A stretch of 64,000 nucleotides of DNA from Palaemon carinicauda (GCF_036898095.1 NC_090768.1:44431984-44495983); one strand, 5' to 3'; shown: positions 58,401-61,179, numbered from the stretch's first letter. Made by a program: numbers and translations. The notes: a model not told the origin generated them from the sequence alone.

Positions 58401-61179
58401 CTATGCCAGGAAGGACATTTAGCACCAAGAAGTAACAAGGAAAACACTGCAGTTGCACTTAGCAGTATTATAAGTCAAAAGAAGCTAGACAACAGGAATG
58501 GAACTCAAGTCCTAGAAGCTAAAAGGGGGGTGATGATTATGCAGTAAATATGAGATGTAGTTTGACAAGTAATAAAATCTATAAAAAAAAGGGTTACTAA
58601 ATGACCTAATAGTTCCTTTTATAACAATCAGTTCAAAATAACCAACAAACTCGAATCAAACATACGTACCTATAATTGTAGGCTTGCGATTATCAGTCAT
58701 GCTCTTTTCTAAGATGCACTCCTGTGCCTGAGCCAAGCACACATTATAAAAAAAGGTTAGCAGAGTGGGGTTCATGTCAGATTCACGTGGCTGAGGGTAT
58801 GTGTCTCTTAAATGCTGAAAAGGAAAGAATTATTGAGATAAACTAATTGGTTTATACACTTAAAAGATGGTCTTCATATAGACTTTCGTTAAATCTCCAA
58901 ATAAAATTTCTACAAGAATTACTTCAGCAATTTTTGGTGAAAAATATTTACTCATTTCCAAGTTTTCAAAATAATACCTACATAACAAAATTATATTTTG
59001 CTTTTTAGTGCACATGGCAATGGAGCATAGACTTCTCCATACAGATCCTCTGCTTACAAACATTCAGATAAACAAATAAATCCAACTAAAATTATACATT
59101 TCATATATTGTATCAAGAGTTCTTAACCCTTTTACCCCCAAAAGGACGTACTGGTACGTTTCATAAAAGCCATCCCTTTACCCCCATGGACATACTGGTA
59201 CGTCCTTGCAAAAAAATGCTATAAAAATTTTTTTTTTCATATTTTTGATAGTTTTTTGAGAAAATTCAGGCATTTTCCAAGAGAATGAGACCAACCTGAC
59301 CTCTCTATGACAAAAATTAAGGCTGTTAGAGCAATCTAAAAAAATATACAGTACTGCAAAATGTGCTGGGAAAAAAACAACCCCCTGGGTTGGAAATTTC
59401 CAAATAGCCTGGGGGTAAAAGGCTTAATGAAATAGTGTAATAATATTATATAATCTAATGCAATAAGCAAGAAGACATATGCGATATGAAACAGAACTAT
59501 TTGCTGACTTTTGCCGCTAAAAATCGTAGGCGTGGGAGATAAGTGAAGCCTACCCTAAGACAAAATTTAATAAAATTCAACTAACAGCTTCTTGGAACTC
59601 AAGTTTGTGAGTTGAGGATTTTCTGTACGTAACTGTAAACGTTACTGGAAATGCATTACATAAAAAAAAATTAATAAAAAATATATAAAAAAGTTGAAGA
59701 CTTTCTGTCCATAATAGTAAACCTTACGGGAAATGCATTGCACAAAAAATGAATAAAATATATAAAAAAAAGTTGAAGACTTTCCGTATATAATTGTAAA
59801 CCTTACGGGAAATGCATTACATGAAAAAAATTAATAAAAAATATATAAAAAAGTTGAAGACTTTCTGTCCATAATTGTAAACCTTACTGGAAATGCATTA
59901 CATAAAAAAATTAATAAAAAATATATAAAAAAGTTGAATACTTTCTGTCCATAATTGTAAACTTCACTGGAAATGCATTGCACAAAAAAATTAATAAAAA
60001 ATATATAAAAAAGTTGAAGACTTTCTCTTCATAATAGTAAACCTTACGGGAAATGCATTGCACAAAAATAATTAATAAAAAATATATACAAACTTGAAAA
60101 CTTTCTGTCCATAATTCTAAACTTCACTGGAAATGCATTACATAAAATAATTAATAAAAAATATATAAAAAAGTTGAAGACTTTCTCTTCATAATTGTAA
60201 ACTTCACTGGAAATGCATTGCACAAAAAAATTAATAAAAAATATACAGTATAAAAAAGTTGAAGACTTTCGCTTCATAATTGTAAACTTCACTGGAAATG
60301 CATTGCACAAAAAAATTAATAAAAAATATATAAAAAAGTTGAAGACTTTCTGTCCATAATTCTAAACTTCACTGGAAATGCATTACATAAAAACATCAAT
60401 GAGAAAAATATCAAAATAGTACCTGAAACGCCCACGCAGCACATTGGAAATGCGTACAGCTGATCTTCATGCCATCGGGGGTATTTCTGGCATCCATGGC
60501 ACCTAAATCAGTATGGAGAGCCCCAATATTGTAGAGAATGCAAGCCATCTCATATTTGATGTCCGTTACACTATACGATAGGCTTGAATAAATGTCATAC
60601 CTGCAATTTCAACGATATAAATGTTAAGCGGTTGTCGGTTTCATACTTACTTATCTTTTTCAATAAACCTGAAGCAATTAATTCAGAAATGAAAACTTAA
60701 AACACGTGTGTGTGAAGAAACACCAAATCAGGCATTATTTGCATAAAGTGATGACAAAAAACTTTCCAAATAACAAAGAAGCATTATCTGTCATGGAAAA
60801 GGATCCATAAGCTAAAATGAGAACTGCCCACACATGAATCGTCACAAATATTCAACAAAAAGAATCCTCAAATTTTTTAATAACCATAAAATCATGATCA
60901 ATCTTTTACAAGACCCACTTGTTCACCAAAGGAATTTTAGTCACTCTAAGGATCTATCAGTGCTTTTAAAACTCACCAGTTAAAAGTTATAGCCAAAGAA
61001 GAATTCTCCGTAAGAGGGAAGCGTGAGAGTAAGAAATGCAACTGGCAGTAGTAACGCTTCAACGTTGAACACCCGGTAAAATCCCTCGGAGCGTGGATGG
61101 CTCCTGCACGCAAGCCTTCCAGCTCGTGAATCTCGGTGCTGTAATTGTCTGGGTCTTCATTGTAATGATCACGAATATA
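4439..61179 (-). CDS. PTPN23: HD-PTP / PTPN23 (myopic) ortholog, 16 exons, both ends missing
   Basis: HD-PTP is a cytosolic and endosomal Bro1-family protein that works with ESCRT complexes in sorting ubiquitinated receptors. Sixteen exons join in phase to 1678 codons plus 2 nt, against about 1636 residues for the whole human protein, so the linker is longer here. Domain order: BRO1 (about residues 1-365), V domain (about 366-690), Pro/Gln/Ser/Thr-rich linker (about 690-1520), partial PTP domain (1524-1678). Diagnostic BRO1 stretches include CILYNIGALHTDLGAMD and KISCTHFQCAA. The PTP part has KNRFADILPYDHTRV and DDYINAS. Missing are the first roughly 30 residues and the PTP signature loop with the C-terminus. 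All 15 introns are GT-AG. ALIX is the closest alternative family, but it has no PTP domain, so the assignment is firm. Confidence 0.95.
4664..4831 (-). repeat. LINE/SINE 3' tail in the 304-bp intron
   Basis: Contains the tail sequence shared by other copies in the window: AAGCTAGGCTATAACC, 'cccaagggctccaac' and 'tagcccagtgaggaaagg'. An ACT/ATT-rich simple repeat sits at its low end. It fills about half of the intron between the last two recognised exons. Confidence 0.75.
4934..5065 (-). CDS. PTPN23: PTPN23 exon 15: PTP domain core
   Basis: 132 bp, 44 codons (residues 1572-1615), phase 0 at both ends. Acceptor TATTTGCAG, donor GAG|GTATGT. Encodes LILTQAPMPVTFTDFWTMVW and EIIVCLNSEAE, the conserved TQ-P-x(n)-DFW-MVWE block of PTP domains; in active phosphatases this segment packs behind the catalytic site. 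Confidence 0.95.
5287..5715. repeat. 29-bp minisatellite, about 14.5 copies, hairpin units
   Basis: The unit ATGCCCCTGTGGCTACAGG plus AGGCATTGTT repeats every 29 bp. Because 29 is not a multiple of 3, all three plus-strand frames stay open and give spurious repetitive proteins. Each unit pairs with itself: ATGCC-CCTGT against ACAGG-GGCAT, around a 4-nt loop with one bulged base. The array ends 50 bp from the 5' splice site of the exon at 5766-5909. The last copy has GGCCACAGTGG in place of GGCTACAGGAGG. Confidence 0.97.
5766..5909 (-). CDS. PTPN23: PTPN23 exon 14: start of PTP domain (KNR motif)
   Basis: 144 bp, 48 codons (residues 1524-1571), phase 0/0. Acceptor preceded by a T-rich tract (TTTGTTTCAG); donor CAG|GTCAGT. 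Encodes ARCYPLKNRFADILPYDHT and DDYINAS, the substrate-recognition loop and first strands of tyrosine-phosphatase domains, which position phosphotyrosine. It matches the human HD-PTP segment containing LKNR and DDYINAS. Confidence 0.97.
6618..6722 (-). repeat. LINE/SINE 3' tail, truncated
   Basis: Short copy carrying 'gcccaagggctccaacag' and 'tagcccagtaaggaaagg', lacking the TAA microsatellite. Confidence 0.65.
8545..8972 (-). repeat. Composite SINE with LINE-type tail, about 430 bp
   Basis: Starts with ATTATTATTTCTTGCTAAGCTACAACC (split by an imperfect repeat), carries the shared tail, and continues into a head not present in the LINE copies: 'gaagaccatggtacagagg', 'cactacccaagactagag' and 'ctaccatagctaaag'-like blocks ending near 'ccccttgagtcaag'. 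The same head occurs at 33065-33500, 38030-38415 and 62590-63075. Confidence 0.7.
9222..9383 (-). CDS. PTPN23: PTPN23 exon 13: linker just before the PTP domain
   Basis: 162 bp, 54 codons (residues 1470-1523), phase 0/0. Acceptor TTTTCCACCAAAG (the first AG after the pyrimidine tract; two later AGs would remove 2 or 3 codons in frame). Donor TTG|GTTAGT. Encodes an acidic coiled-coil-like stretch DPLSDDEMLQRLAGETERL ending LKWKELSDML. This matches the helical segment (...VWRELQD...) that precedes the catalytic domain in human HD-PTP. Confidence 0.9.
9438..9640 (-). repeat. LINE/SINE 3' tail with ATT repeat
   Basis: (ATT)n with ATC interruptions, then AAGCAACACCCCTAGTTGG, 'gctataagccccagggctc' and the TAA-tail family body. 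It lies 55 bp upstream of the acceptor of the exon at 9222-9383. Confidence 0.75.
10390..10790 (-). repeat. Interspersed repeat of the 'GGAGGTAATA...' type, about 400 bp
   Basis: Read on the minus strand it begins TTACCTCCGCCAACGAAG, has GAACAGCTTCCTGGCC, then a run of TGACCTT half-sites, and ends GCGCTCTACCGAATGCCCC. A second copy lies at 13835-14180 and a diverged plus-strand copy at 36385-36625. It has no coding capacity; it is probably a nonautonomous transposon. Confidence 0.6.
11850..12165 (-). mobile_element. LINE 3'-end fragment (RT C-terminal tail)
   Basis: The minus strand matches the LINE end at 35570-35755 along its length: 'agttggaagacccaggcct', 'ggagaagt', 'gactggcgaaat' and 'ggccctttgc'. 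It ends in a GAT-type simple repeat (ATGATGATGATG). The coding frame is broken here. Confidence 0.65.
12165..12400 (+). repeat. Probable tRNA-derived SINE
   Basis: Contains a B-box-like GGGTTCAAATTC at about 12229 and, about 45 bp upstream, 'gtcagttagggtagcaagc', which resembles an A box. The surrounding sequence does not fold as a tRNA and continues into unrelated sequence, as in a SINE. Confidence 0.4.
13066..13376 (+). mobile_element. TTAA-flanked MITE (piggyBac-like), copy 1
   Basis: Begins TTAACCCTTTTACCCCC and ends GGGGGTAAAAGGGTTAA. The inverted ends are CCCTTTTACCCCC, flanked by TTAA on both sides, the target duplication expected of piggyBac transposons. The interior carries ACGTACTGGTACGT, a run of T, and the block 'caacctgacctctctatga'. 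About 310 bp, no ORF. Eight copies occur in this window. Confidence 0.85.
13835..14180 (-). repeat. Second copy of the GGAGGTAATA-type repeat
   Basis: Shares 'cactcaaatatg', 'aatgtccaaacttatggctg', 'tttgcttgaccgtgac' and 'aggaagctgttca' with the copy at 10390-10790. It starts at 'aaggggcactcagtagagg'. Confidence 0.6.
14508..14788 (+). mobile_element. TTAA-flanked MITE, copy 2
   Basis: TTAA at both ends, terminal CCCTTTTACCCCC and its inverse, and the palindrome GGACGTACCGGTACGTCC inside. Slightly shorter than the other copies (281 bp) through a deletion in the central part. It abuts a LINE end on its right. Confidence 0.85.
14789..15015 (+). mobile_element. LINE 3'-end fragment (RT C-terminus)
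   Basis: The plus strand encodes, in broken frame, WWDKVKDDMERRG, EEDTIDRRHWRGRIRQ and TP followed by stop, the hallmark C-terminus of many arthropod LINE reverse transcriptases. After the stop come 'tagggataacggtgggg' and a GAA-rich tail. A longer copy lies at 47210-47656. Confidence 0.75.
15635..15715 (-). CDS. PTPN23: PTPN23 exon 12: 27-codon linker micro-exon
   Basis: 81 bp (residues 1443-1469), phase 0/0. Acceptor TTGTTTCATTGCAG, donor AAG|GTACTG. Encodes TPSETSGAVSSSILDLTAL. It lies between a 12.8-kb and a 6.3-kb intron. Support is the good splice signals, the phase match and the Ser/Thr-rich composition fitting the linker. There is no recognisable family match in so short a peptide, so it is less certain than the other exons; it could be skipped without breaking frame. 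Confidence 0.7.
16760..17090 (-). repeat. tRNA-derived SINE, copy 1
   Basis: On the minus strand a B box GGTTCGAGTCC occurs near the head, preceded by GTGGTGACCAATGTGATAAC in the A-box region. The body carries 'ggttgcagcgacc', 'gccattgcctggcc' and 'gtcctgcttgatagggcaat'-type blocks. The copies at 24705-25025 and 50065-50275 share head and body. No CCA or acceptor stem, so it is not a tRNA gene. Confidence 0.75.
18052..18283. mobile_element. Foldback MITE with TTA target duplication (Harbinger-like)
   Basis: Ends AGCCCTGTCCACA and TGTGGACAGGGCT are inverted and flanked by TTA (18049-18051 and 18284-18286). The arms remain complementary almost throughout, for example GCAAACAGTGATACCAGGCC against GGCCTGGTATCACTGTTTGC, leaving a short centre near 18170. 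232 bp, noncoding. A 3-bp TTA/TWA duplication is typical of PIF/Harbinger elements; the superfamily is inferred from that alone. Confidence 0.85.
19043..19353 (-). mobile_element. TTAA-flanked MITE, copy 3 (reverse)
   Basis: Flanked by TTAA, with terminal CCCTTTTACCCCC-type ends and the internal palindrome GGACGTACCGGTACGTCC. Full length, opposite orientation to copies 1 and 2. Confidence 0.85.
20820..21535 (+). mobile_element. LINE C-terminal region in two tandem copies, (GAA)n tail
   Basis: Both copies (about 20830-21115 and 21180-21480) encode IRNEVIRGTT, RWYGHVMRRDEQYIGRRVME and QGTRRRGRP. Copy 2 continues with KRRWVDCIKDDL and WDRGRWRKLTRNIDPT then stop, a standard LINE reverse-transcriptase C-terminus (RTE-like style). 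Copy 1 lacks 35 bp between two GACC tetranucleotides, which shifts its frame. The tail is (GAA)n at about 21500-21530. Confidence 0.85.
24705..25025 (-). repeat. tRNA-derived SINE, copy 2
   Basis: Shares 'cattgccctatcaagcagg', 'caatggctgctt', 'ggatggtgaggttgcagc' and 'cagtcagggac' with copy 1. The B box is degraded (GGGTTTTGAGTCCC on the minus strand). Confidence 0.75.
26389..26617 (-). mobile_element. TTAA-flanked MITE, copy 4 (internally deleted)
   Basis: Left end TTAACCCTTTTTCCCCC, right end GGGGGTGAAAGGGTATT with a decayed TTAA. Retains 'agaggtcaggttggtctc' and GTACCGGTACGTCC. The copy is 229 bp because part of the left half is lost. Confidence 0.75.
28505..31075 (-). CDS. PTPN23: PTPN23 exon 11: end of V domain and giant Pro/Gln/Ser-rich linker
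   Basis: 2571 bp, 857 codons (residues 586-1442). Acceptor CTTGGGCAG before GTG ATT CCT; donor AGT|GTAAGT. The first ~105 residues are helical and match the V domain (ILQALSEANAAYATTRRLT). The rest is low-complexity: Ser/Thr/Tyr/Gly-rich, then a Gln/Pro tract (28760-29000), ending NLDLLSGIELTSPPG. A PSAP tetrapeptide at 30401-30412 is of the P(S/T)AP class bound by the TSG101 UEV domain. Codons at 29058-29138 hold three exact-length 27-bp repeats encoding NVDYSKQQH. The reading frame is open throughout with no stop, so this is coding despite its composition. Confidence 0.97.
33065..33500 (-). repeat. Composite SINE with LINE-type tail
   Basis: Shared tail (ATTATTATCATTAC, 'ctaagtaacaaccctac', 'tagcccagtgaggaaagg') plus the SINE head ('gaagaccatggtacagagg', 'ccaagaggaaattggccac', 'ccccttgagtg'). 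Close to the copy at 8545-8972. Confidence 0.75.
33560..34330 (+). mobile_element. Non-LTR retrotransposon 3' end encoding an RT C-terminus
   Basis: The plus strand reads TTRYSSSFILAVTKLWNGL then stop, the R-x-S-FxPAxxxLWN motif at the C-terminus of many LINE reverse transcriptases. It is followed by an AT-rich 3' region with 'agagccctcgggctt', CCAACTAGGGTTGTAGCTTAGC and a short TAA-rich tail. This shows that the (TAA)n-tailed repeats in the window derive from a LINE. Confidence 0.75.
34335..34505 (+). repeat. LINE/SINE 3' tail, TAA repeat
   Basis: 'gttggagcccttgggcttat', CCAACTAGGGTTGTAGCTTAGC and AATAATAATAGTAAT. Directly follows another tail of the same family in the same orientation. Confidence 0.75.
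35337..35533 (-). CDS. PTPN23: PTPN23 exon 10: V-domain coiled coil
   Basis: 197 bp, 65 codons plus 2 nt (codon 520 split with exon 9 gives Ala). Acceptor TTCTTTTCACAG, donor CTC|GTAAGT. Encodes KRLLGKVSEMQAQRARWEDQ and FFKNELKKHDKL, corresponding to human HD-PTP LKRILAKVQEMRDQR and LFEEQLKKYDQL. Part of the long V-domain helices. Confidence 0.97.
35570..35755 (+). mobile_element. LINE 3' end with open RT C-terminus
   Basis: The plus strand is open for RRVGRPRPTWLGTTKREVGD and RDDWRNLTKALCVNRRGRL, then stop, followed by GATGATGATG. The GRPRxxW motif and the D-DWR-L-A stretch are typical LINE C-termini. The end lies about 40 bp from the exon 10 acceptor. A reverse copy is at 11850-12165. Confidence 0.75.
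36385..36625 (+). repeat. Diverged GGAGGTAATA-type repeat
   Basis: 'aagaagttgggaggaggtta', 'gtgaacaacttcc' and 'gccgtggcggaggtctgc' correspond to both ends of the family seen at 10390 and 13835, in opposite orientation. Confidence 0.5.
37213..37447 (-). CDS. PTPN23: PTPN23 exon 9: V-domain
   Basis: 235 bp, 78 codons plus 1 nt (residues 442-519). Acceptor TTTTTTTACCAG, donor GAGG|GTAAGT. Encodes NMILGEMKREANKYREAHQS and HMANLQLLSKPLDQIVASIP. This matches human HD-PTP RREWAKYMEVHEKA and LRLLSGPLDQVRAALP. Confidence 0.97.
38030..38415 (+). repeat. Composite SINE with (TAA)n tail
   Basis: SINE head ('gagaaggacactccaaagtc', 'accatggtcttccac') then the tail CCAACTAGGGTTGTAGCTTAGC and TAATAATAAT. 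Its tail ends about 25 bp from the exon 8 donor at 38443. Confidence 0.75.
38443..38574 (-). CDS. PTPN23: PTPN23 exon 8: V-domain
   Basis: 132 bp, 44 codons (residues 398-441), phase 0/0. Acceptor GATGTTTTCAG, donor GAG|GTATGT. Encodes ELVECCADLSA, VRKLSDIMNKISNFYHDIDA and LKAIHSLIE, matching LMEKCAALS and FTDVEASLKDIRDLLEE in the human protein. Confidence 0.95.
38674..38993 (+). mobile_element. TTAA-flanked MITE, copy 5
   Basis: TTAA at both ends, CCCTTTTACCCCCC at the left and GGGGGTAAAAGGG at the right. 320 bp, occupying most of the 494-bp intron between exons 7 and 8. Confidence 0.88.
39069..39201 (-). CDS. PTPN23: PTPN23 exon 7: BRO1/V junction
   Basis: 133 bp, 1 nt plus 44 codons (residues 353-397; Ser353 is split with exon 6). 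Acceptor TATATTCCAG, donor CAG|GTAAAT. Encodes EEKAKLLRHICGEIQEKNEE and MQLDSLSLDDN, matching human SEEKAKLLREMMAKIEDKNE and MQLDP. Confidence 0.97.
39380..39715 (+). repeat. LINE 3' end with TAA tail, target of DIRS insertion
   Basis: 'tattctagaagttttattcc' and 'agctgtaacctaatcggct' (the RT C-terminal region), then 'cctgttggtgcccttgggct' and a TAA/ATA-rich tail. The DIRS-like element 39716-44806 begins within this tail, and AATAATAATA resumes at its right side. Confidence 0.65.
39716..39913. repeat. DIRS element 1, left (3') inverted terminal repeat
   Basis: Contains CCGGTGATTATATAAGCTGC, CCCGACAGAAAAACTC, CCAGCGATCGCTATGCAGG and AACACAGAACTCAATTTTCTC, all found inverted at 44630-44806. The outer part ATGTTATTTTTATAATAAAA is repeated inverted in the internal complementary region. 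On the minus strand it offers a strong splice donor, CGG|GTAAGTAT. Confidence 0.9.
39963..40050. repeat. DIRS element 1 internal complementary region
   Basis: The first half (ACCGGGTAAGTATATTC, TTTATTATAAAAATAACAT) is the reverse complement of the left terminus. The second half (TTTCAATATTAAACTTAGCC) is the reverse complement of the right terminus. This juxtaposition reproduces the joined ends of a circle and identifies the terminal bases as about 39716 and 44806. Confidence 0.88.
40488..41620 (-). CDS. DIRS tyrosine recombinase
   Basis: Open to the stop at 40488; the frame is also open upstream to 42890, but that part overlaps RNase H in another frame and is not real protein. The start is not defined. 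An N-terminal SAM-like part (RVYQSKWEVFRNWCKSV, ADFLLYLRKE, TIKGYRSML) is followed by the catalytic part: Arg in LATAKRVSEIHAF, H-x-x-R in THEVRAVATSVAF, then YWRS and the Tyr in FASFYLKDV. These are the conserved residues of the recombinase, which joins the circular DNA copy into the genome. About 360 residues, normal for DIRS. Confidence 0.88.
41495..42915 (-). CDS. DIRS reverse transcriptase (C-terminal half) and RNase H
   Basis: RT begins abruptly at KVVYQFQALCFGLSTAPLVF; motif C is YLDDWLL. The fingers and motif A, with the first catalytic Asp, are absent. RNase H follows with acidic residues in FSDASDTGWGATL, CKELLAVHLAL, VNSDNTTALAYI and NVMADCLSRK. A C-terminal DIRS-type region (TIDLFATSMTKRLPIYCSP, PLWPAREWF) ends at the stop at 41495. 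The frame is continuous with gag sequence to its right, so the deletion joined gag and RT in frame near 42910. Confidence 0.85.
42916..43798 (-). CDS. DIRS gag, C-terminal part fused in frame to RT
   Basis: Pro/Gln/Arg-rich region with KKPWTKVSRPLKRK, a short helical stretch LQTMQAQLTSLMQDF and an acidic run LSDDDDAAHIDD just before the RT junction. It lies in a different frame from the zinc-knuckle part at 43543-44424, so a frameshift (programmed or mutational) near 43740-43800 is needed to make one gag. Confidence 0.6.
43543..44424 (-). CDS. DIRS gag-like protein, N-terminal zinc-knuckle part
   Basis: Starts with ATG at 44424 (MADPSQVPKFRKCNARDCSR), just inside the right terminal repeat. 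Cys clusters CNARDC, CSNCRDKTC and CEEC are followed by a Ser/Pro-rich region and a helical segment (IQALGERVESLASDRNQLM). Downstream of about 43760 the sequence reads better in the overlapping frame, so the last ~70 residues are probably not native. Confidence 0.7.
   Translation of the reverse strand: MADPSQVPKFRKCNARDCSRRLPKASIDPHTVCSNCRDKTCQLEDRCEECVGLSEFQKYTRRLERDRVRRSSSHSVEFSSPHAPQPIPSPVVVAPDPPSSTQQPSMADMMRAIQALGERVESLASDRNQLMADVKELKCKSAVGSDKVSGSVVESVVDSVALEGSSVRAYRPPSPGPLASSQAPKPRGEAMSYDQRVREALISEQTFPPWFRAYLTKIAPPTRRRESPFIPRLRKRFLGRNHGPRSRGLLSASRSLPRKSNGPVVATGSVRTRCSLPMTVHLLREAKRYRIRQ
44630..44806. repeat. DIRS element 1, right (5') inverted terminal repeat
   Basis: The inverse of the left repeat, from GAGAAAATTGAGTTCTGTG through GCTTATATAATCACCGGC to TTTAATATTGAAAAA. 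Beyond it, ATAATAATAATACTT looks like the continuation of the TAA tail interrupted at 39715. Confidence 0.88.
45051..45292 (-). CDS. PTPN23: PTPN23 exon 6: BRO1 domain C-terminal part
   Basis: 242 bp, 80 codons plus 2 nt (residues 273-352). Acceptor TTATTTCCTTACAG, donor AG|GTCAGT. Encodes TFSNDVMGGKLTAAQKENEF, VYHEKVP and DIFSKLVPIEAHQHSSMY. It matches human FTMDVIGGKYNSAKKDNDF, IYHEAVP and DIFAKLVPMAAHEASSLY almost residue by residue. Confidence 0.98.
45335..45733. repeat. 79-bp tandem array, about 5 copies
   Basis: The unit (CTTACAAACTTAATAGGTTC, AAGAAGCATTTTGCAATTAG, GTCTTAGGGTAGACCTAACC) repeats every 79 bp. The first copy is the most diverged. It starts about 45 bp upstream of the exon 6 acceptor. 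Related sequence occurs once, inverted, near 59550-59610. Confidence 0.95.
45740..46930. other. Intronic sequence without recognised features
   Basis: AT-rich, between the 79-bp array and the foldback element. No ORF, repeat unit or exon-like segment was seen. Confidence 0.6.
46935..47075. mobile_element. Small foldback element
   Basis: Arms CTATTTAAAAGGGATTATCTT (46971-46991) and AAGATAATCCCTATTAAATAG (47005-47025) pair at 20 of 21 positions around a 13-nt loop. The left flank AAGTAATTTGTATTTTTCCT is nearly the same as the left flank of the palindrome at 47958, suggesting a shared family with different cores. Boundaries are approximate. Confidence 0.6.
47210..47656 (+). mobile_element. LINE 3' end, RT C-terminus, (GAA)n tail
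   Basis: Translates in broken frames to VLMYGSETWVL, TEMRMLRWVMGIS, RLRWCGHVLRM, WQDKVKDDMERRGLVEE and RRHWRGRIRQQTP, then stop. This is the standard end of LINE reverse transcriptases of this type. The tail GAAGAAGAAGAAG ends about 20 bp from the donor of exon 5. Confidence 0.85.
47675..47851 (-). CDS. PTPN23: PTPN23 exon 5: BRO1 domain helices
   Basis: 177 bp, 59 codons (residues 214-272), phase 0/0. Donor GAG|GTATTG. Encodes FKIAYYGAVALLYQGMQTEE and KMGERLAYYQAAVDMLSEA, matching MKIYYFAAVAHLHMGKQAEE and FGERVAYFQSALDKLNEA of human HD-PTP. The acceptor ATCTTGATGAAG has no pyrimidine tract; it is chosen because it fits the phase and the protein alignment, and other AGs nearby lead to stops. 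Confidence 0.95.
47958..48131. repeat. 174-bp nested palindrome
   Basis: ATACTTACCGAGAACTACTT at the left is inverted at the right end (GAGGTAAGTAT). Each half also contains its own inverted repeat (CTTTCTTAGGAGTTA with TAACTCCTAAGAAAG). The central halves GGTCGGTAGAGAG and CTCTCTACCGACC are complementary too. It can fold as one long hairpin or two adjacent ones. It is a foldback transposon core by appearance, 107 bp upstream of exon 5. Confidence 0.9.
48140..48670 (-). mobile_element. LINE 3' end with (ATT)n tail
   Basis: (ATT)n at 48140-48170, CTAAGCTATAACCCTAATTGG, tail body, then 'cccaacttggtcacagctgg' and 'aataaaacttctagaat', the complement of the RT C-terminal region seen at 33960-34030. 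Sense strand is minus. Confidence 0.75.
48670..49030. other. GC-rich insert of unknown origin
   Basis: Strongly GC-rich against AT-rich surroundings, with 'ccagcgccggcggaagaggg', 'tgtcgggcaggcaacaaggc', 'cttgcgccgcggtg' and (GAC)n at about 49006-49018. It lies between retroposon tails in opposite orientation. No convincing coding frame. Confidence 0.5.
49180..49470 (+). repeat. LINE/SINE 3' tail and long (AAT)n microsatellite
   Basis: 'tttatatatgaatgacct', 'gtggaacccttgggcttat' and CCAACCAGGC, then AAC/AAT-type repeats ending in about 50 bp of pure AAT (49410-49462). Confidence 0.75.
49636..49748 (-). CDS. PTPN23: PTPN23 exon 4: BRO1 domain
   Basis: 113 bp, 2 nt plus 37 codons (residues 176-213). 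Acceptor GCTTTACAG, donor AAG|GTATGT. Encodes KVAMQVVEYLKTAMKNLGSA and ITEIVGGKKLK, matching ISAQVVDYYKEACRALEN in human HD-PTP. Confidence 0.95.
50065..50275 (-). repeat. tRNA-derived SINE, copy 3
   Basis: Shares 'ctaggcaatggctactgatg', 'ggatggtgaggttgcagcg' and 'agcgggactcgaacc' with the other copies. The minus-strand B box is GGTTCGAGTCC. The 3' part beyond 'aaccagggagggc' is missing. Confidence 0.75.
50648..50840. repeat. DIRS element 2, left inverted terminal repeat
   Basis: From TGTTATTTTCCTTAGTAAAA through CCAGCGATCGCTATACAGG to AAGAACTCAATTTT; inverted at 57040-57209. Shares CTTACCCG, GCCCGACAG and GCCAGCGATCGCTAT with element 1. Confidence 0.88.
51370..53500 (-). pseudogene. DIRS element 2: RNase H and tyrosine-recombinase remnants
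   Basis: Recombinase pieces in two frames: RVYQSKWEIFRNWCKSV, LSNNKDLQDLLKSFETTKER and LTTAKRVSEIHAFSKNIGFS, with the frame broken near 52150 and again near 51830. The catalytic H-x-x-R and Tyr region (51400-51650) is frameshifted. RNase H (52650-53300) has several stops. RT including YLDD is gone: a gag-like sequence runs directly into QKMLKKERGPVRLWMSLV. Confidence 0.85.
53500..55830 (-). pseudogene. DIRS element 2: expanded, broken gag region
   Basis: Fragments match the gag of element 1 (TREPIYSSSAEEVSR, VRAPPPMRS, EYRAEKVDTAP). Segments are duplicated: 54530-54740 resembles 54825-55040, and 54265-54325 resembles 54372-54435. The Pro/Gln-rich part is therefore longer than in element 1. 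Frame breaks are frequent and a 208-bp MITE is inserted at 55227. Confidence 0.8.
55227..55434. mobile_element. hAT-type MITE with perfect 8-bp target duplication
   Basis: 12-bp inverted ends CAGGGTTGCCAG and CTGGCAACCCTG are flanked by the direct repeat GGTGTGCA (55219-55226 and 55435-55442). An 8-bp duplication and CAGGG ends are typical of hAT elements. 208 bp, with a poly-T run and repeated TTGGCC; no ORF. Element 1 has no insert at the corresponding place. Confidence 0.95.
55830..57039. other. DIRS element 2, 5' untranslated part
   Basis: No ORF. Contains CT-rich DNA (56165-56200) and a near-exact 58-bp duplication (about 56751-56808 and 56809-56866, 'cacttccgtctaagggaagg'). Such a long leader is not present in element 1. 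Confidence 0.6.
57040..57209. repeat. DIRS element 2, right inverted terminal repeat
   Basis: GGAAAAATTGAGTTCTTGTT through TAGCGATCGCTGGCGTATCC to GATTAATATTGAAAA. Confidence 0.88.
57780..58010 (-). other. Exon-like open segment of unknown origin
   Basis: The minus strand is open for about 70 codons with natural composition (VCKHQKVKRGIWPLKVND, YLSPDLNPKINDPANFFDL, CANKLSTLEKIKFTGKK) and ends AAAAAG|GTAAAA, a possible donor. No ATG near the beginning and no clear acceptor. The human BRO1 sequence aligns without a gap across exons 3 and 4, so it is not needed in PTPN23. It could be a transposon fragment or an alternative exon. Confidence 0.3.
58670..58814 (-). CDS. PTPN23: PTPN23 exon 3: BRO1 domain
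   Basis: 145 bp, 48 codons plus 1 nt (residues 128-175). Acceptor TTCCTTTTCAG, donor ATAG|GTACGT. Encodes HLRDTYPQPRESDMNPTLLT and LAQAQECILEKSMTDNRKP, matching human YLREHFPQAYSVDMS and LGQAQECLLEKSMLDNRK. Confidence 0.97.
59123..59427 (+). mobile_element. TTAA-flanked MITE, copy 6
   Basis: TTAA ends, CCCTTTTACCCCC at the left, GGGGGTAAAAGGC at the right (one terminal base changed). Full length. Confidence 0.85.
59600..60395. repeat. About 80-bp AT-rich tandem array, about 10 copies
   Basis: Unit with GTTGAAGACTTTCTGTCC, ATAATTGTAAACCTTAC, GGAAATGCATT and an A-rich run with AATATATAAAAA. Spacing 79-85 bp because of small indels. The array stops 28 bp from the donor of exon 2 (60423). A repetitive minus-strand ORF inside it is a by-product. 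Confidence 0.95.
60423..60600 (-). CDS. PTPN23: PTPN23 exon 2 of those found: BRO1 domain core
   Basis: 178 bp, 1 nt plus 59 codons (Trp68 is split with the previous exon). Acceptor GAAATTGCAG, donor CAG|GTACTA. Encodes VTDIKYEMACILYNIGALHT and GMKISCTHFQCAAWAFQ, matching human HEDIKYEQACILYNLGALHS and GMKVSCTHFQCAAGAF. This is the region that builds the ESCRT-III (CHMP4) binding surface in Bro1 proteins. Confidence 0.98.
60977..61179 (-). CDS. PTPN23: PTPN23 first exon found: BRO1 domain N-terminal part
   Basis: 203 bp, 67 codons plus 2 nt. Acceptor CTTCTATTTCCAG, donor AACTG|GTGAGT. Encodes IRDHYNEDPDNYSTEIHELE and APRDFTGCSTLKRYYCQLHF, matching the human segment around VPRDFEGCSVLRKYLGQLHY. 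It starts at about human residue 30, so a preceding exon with the initiator Met must exist; I did not find it in 61180-64000. Confidence 0.97.
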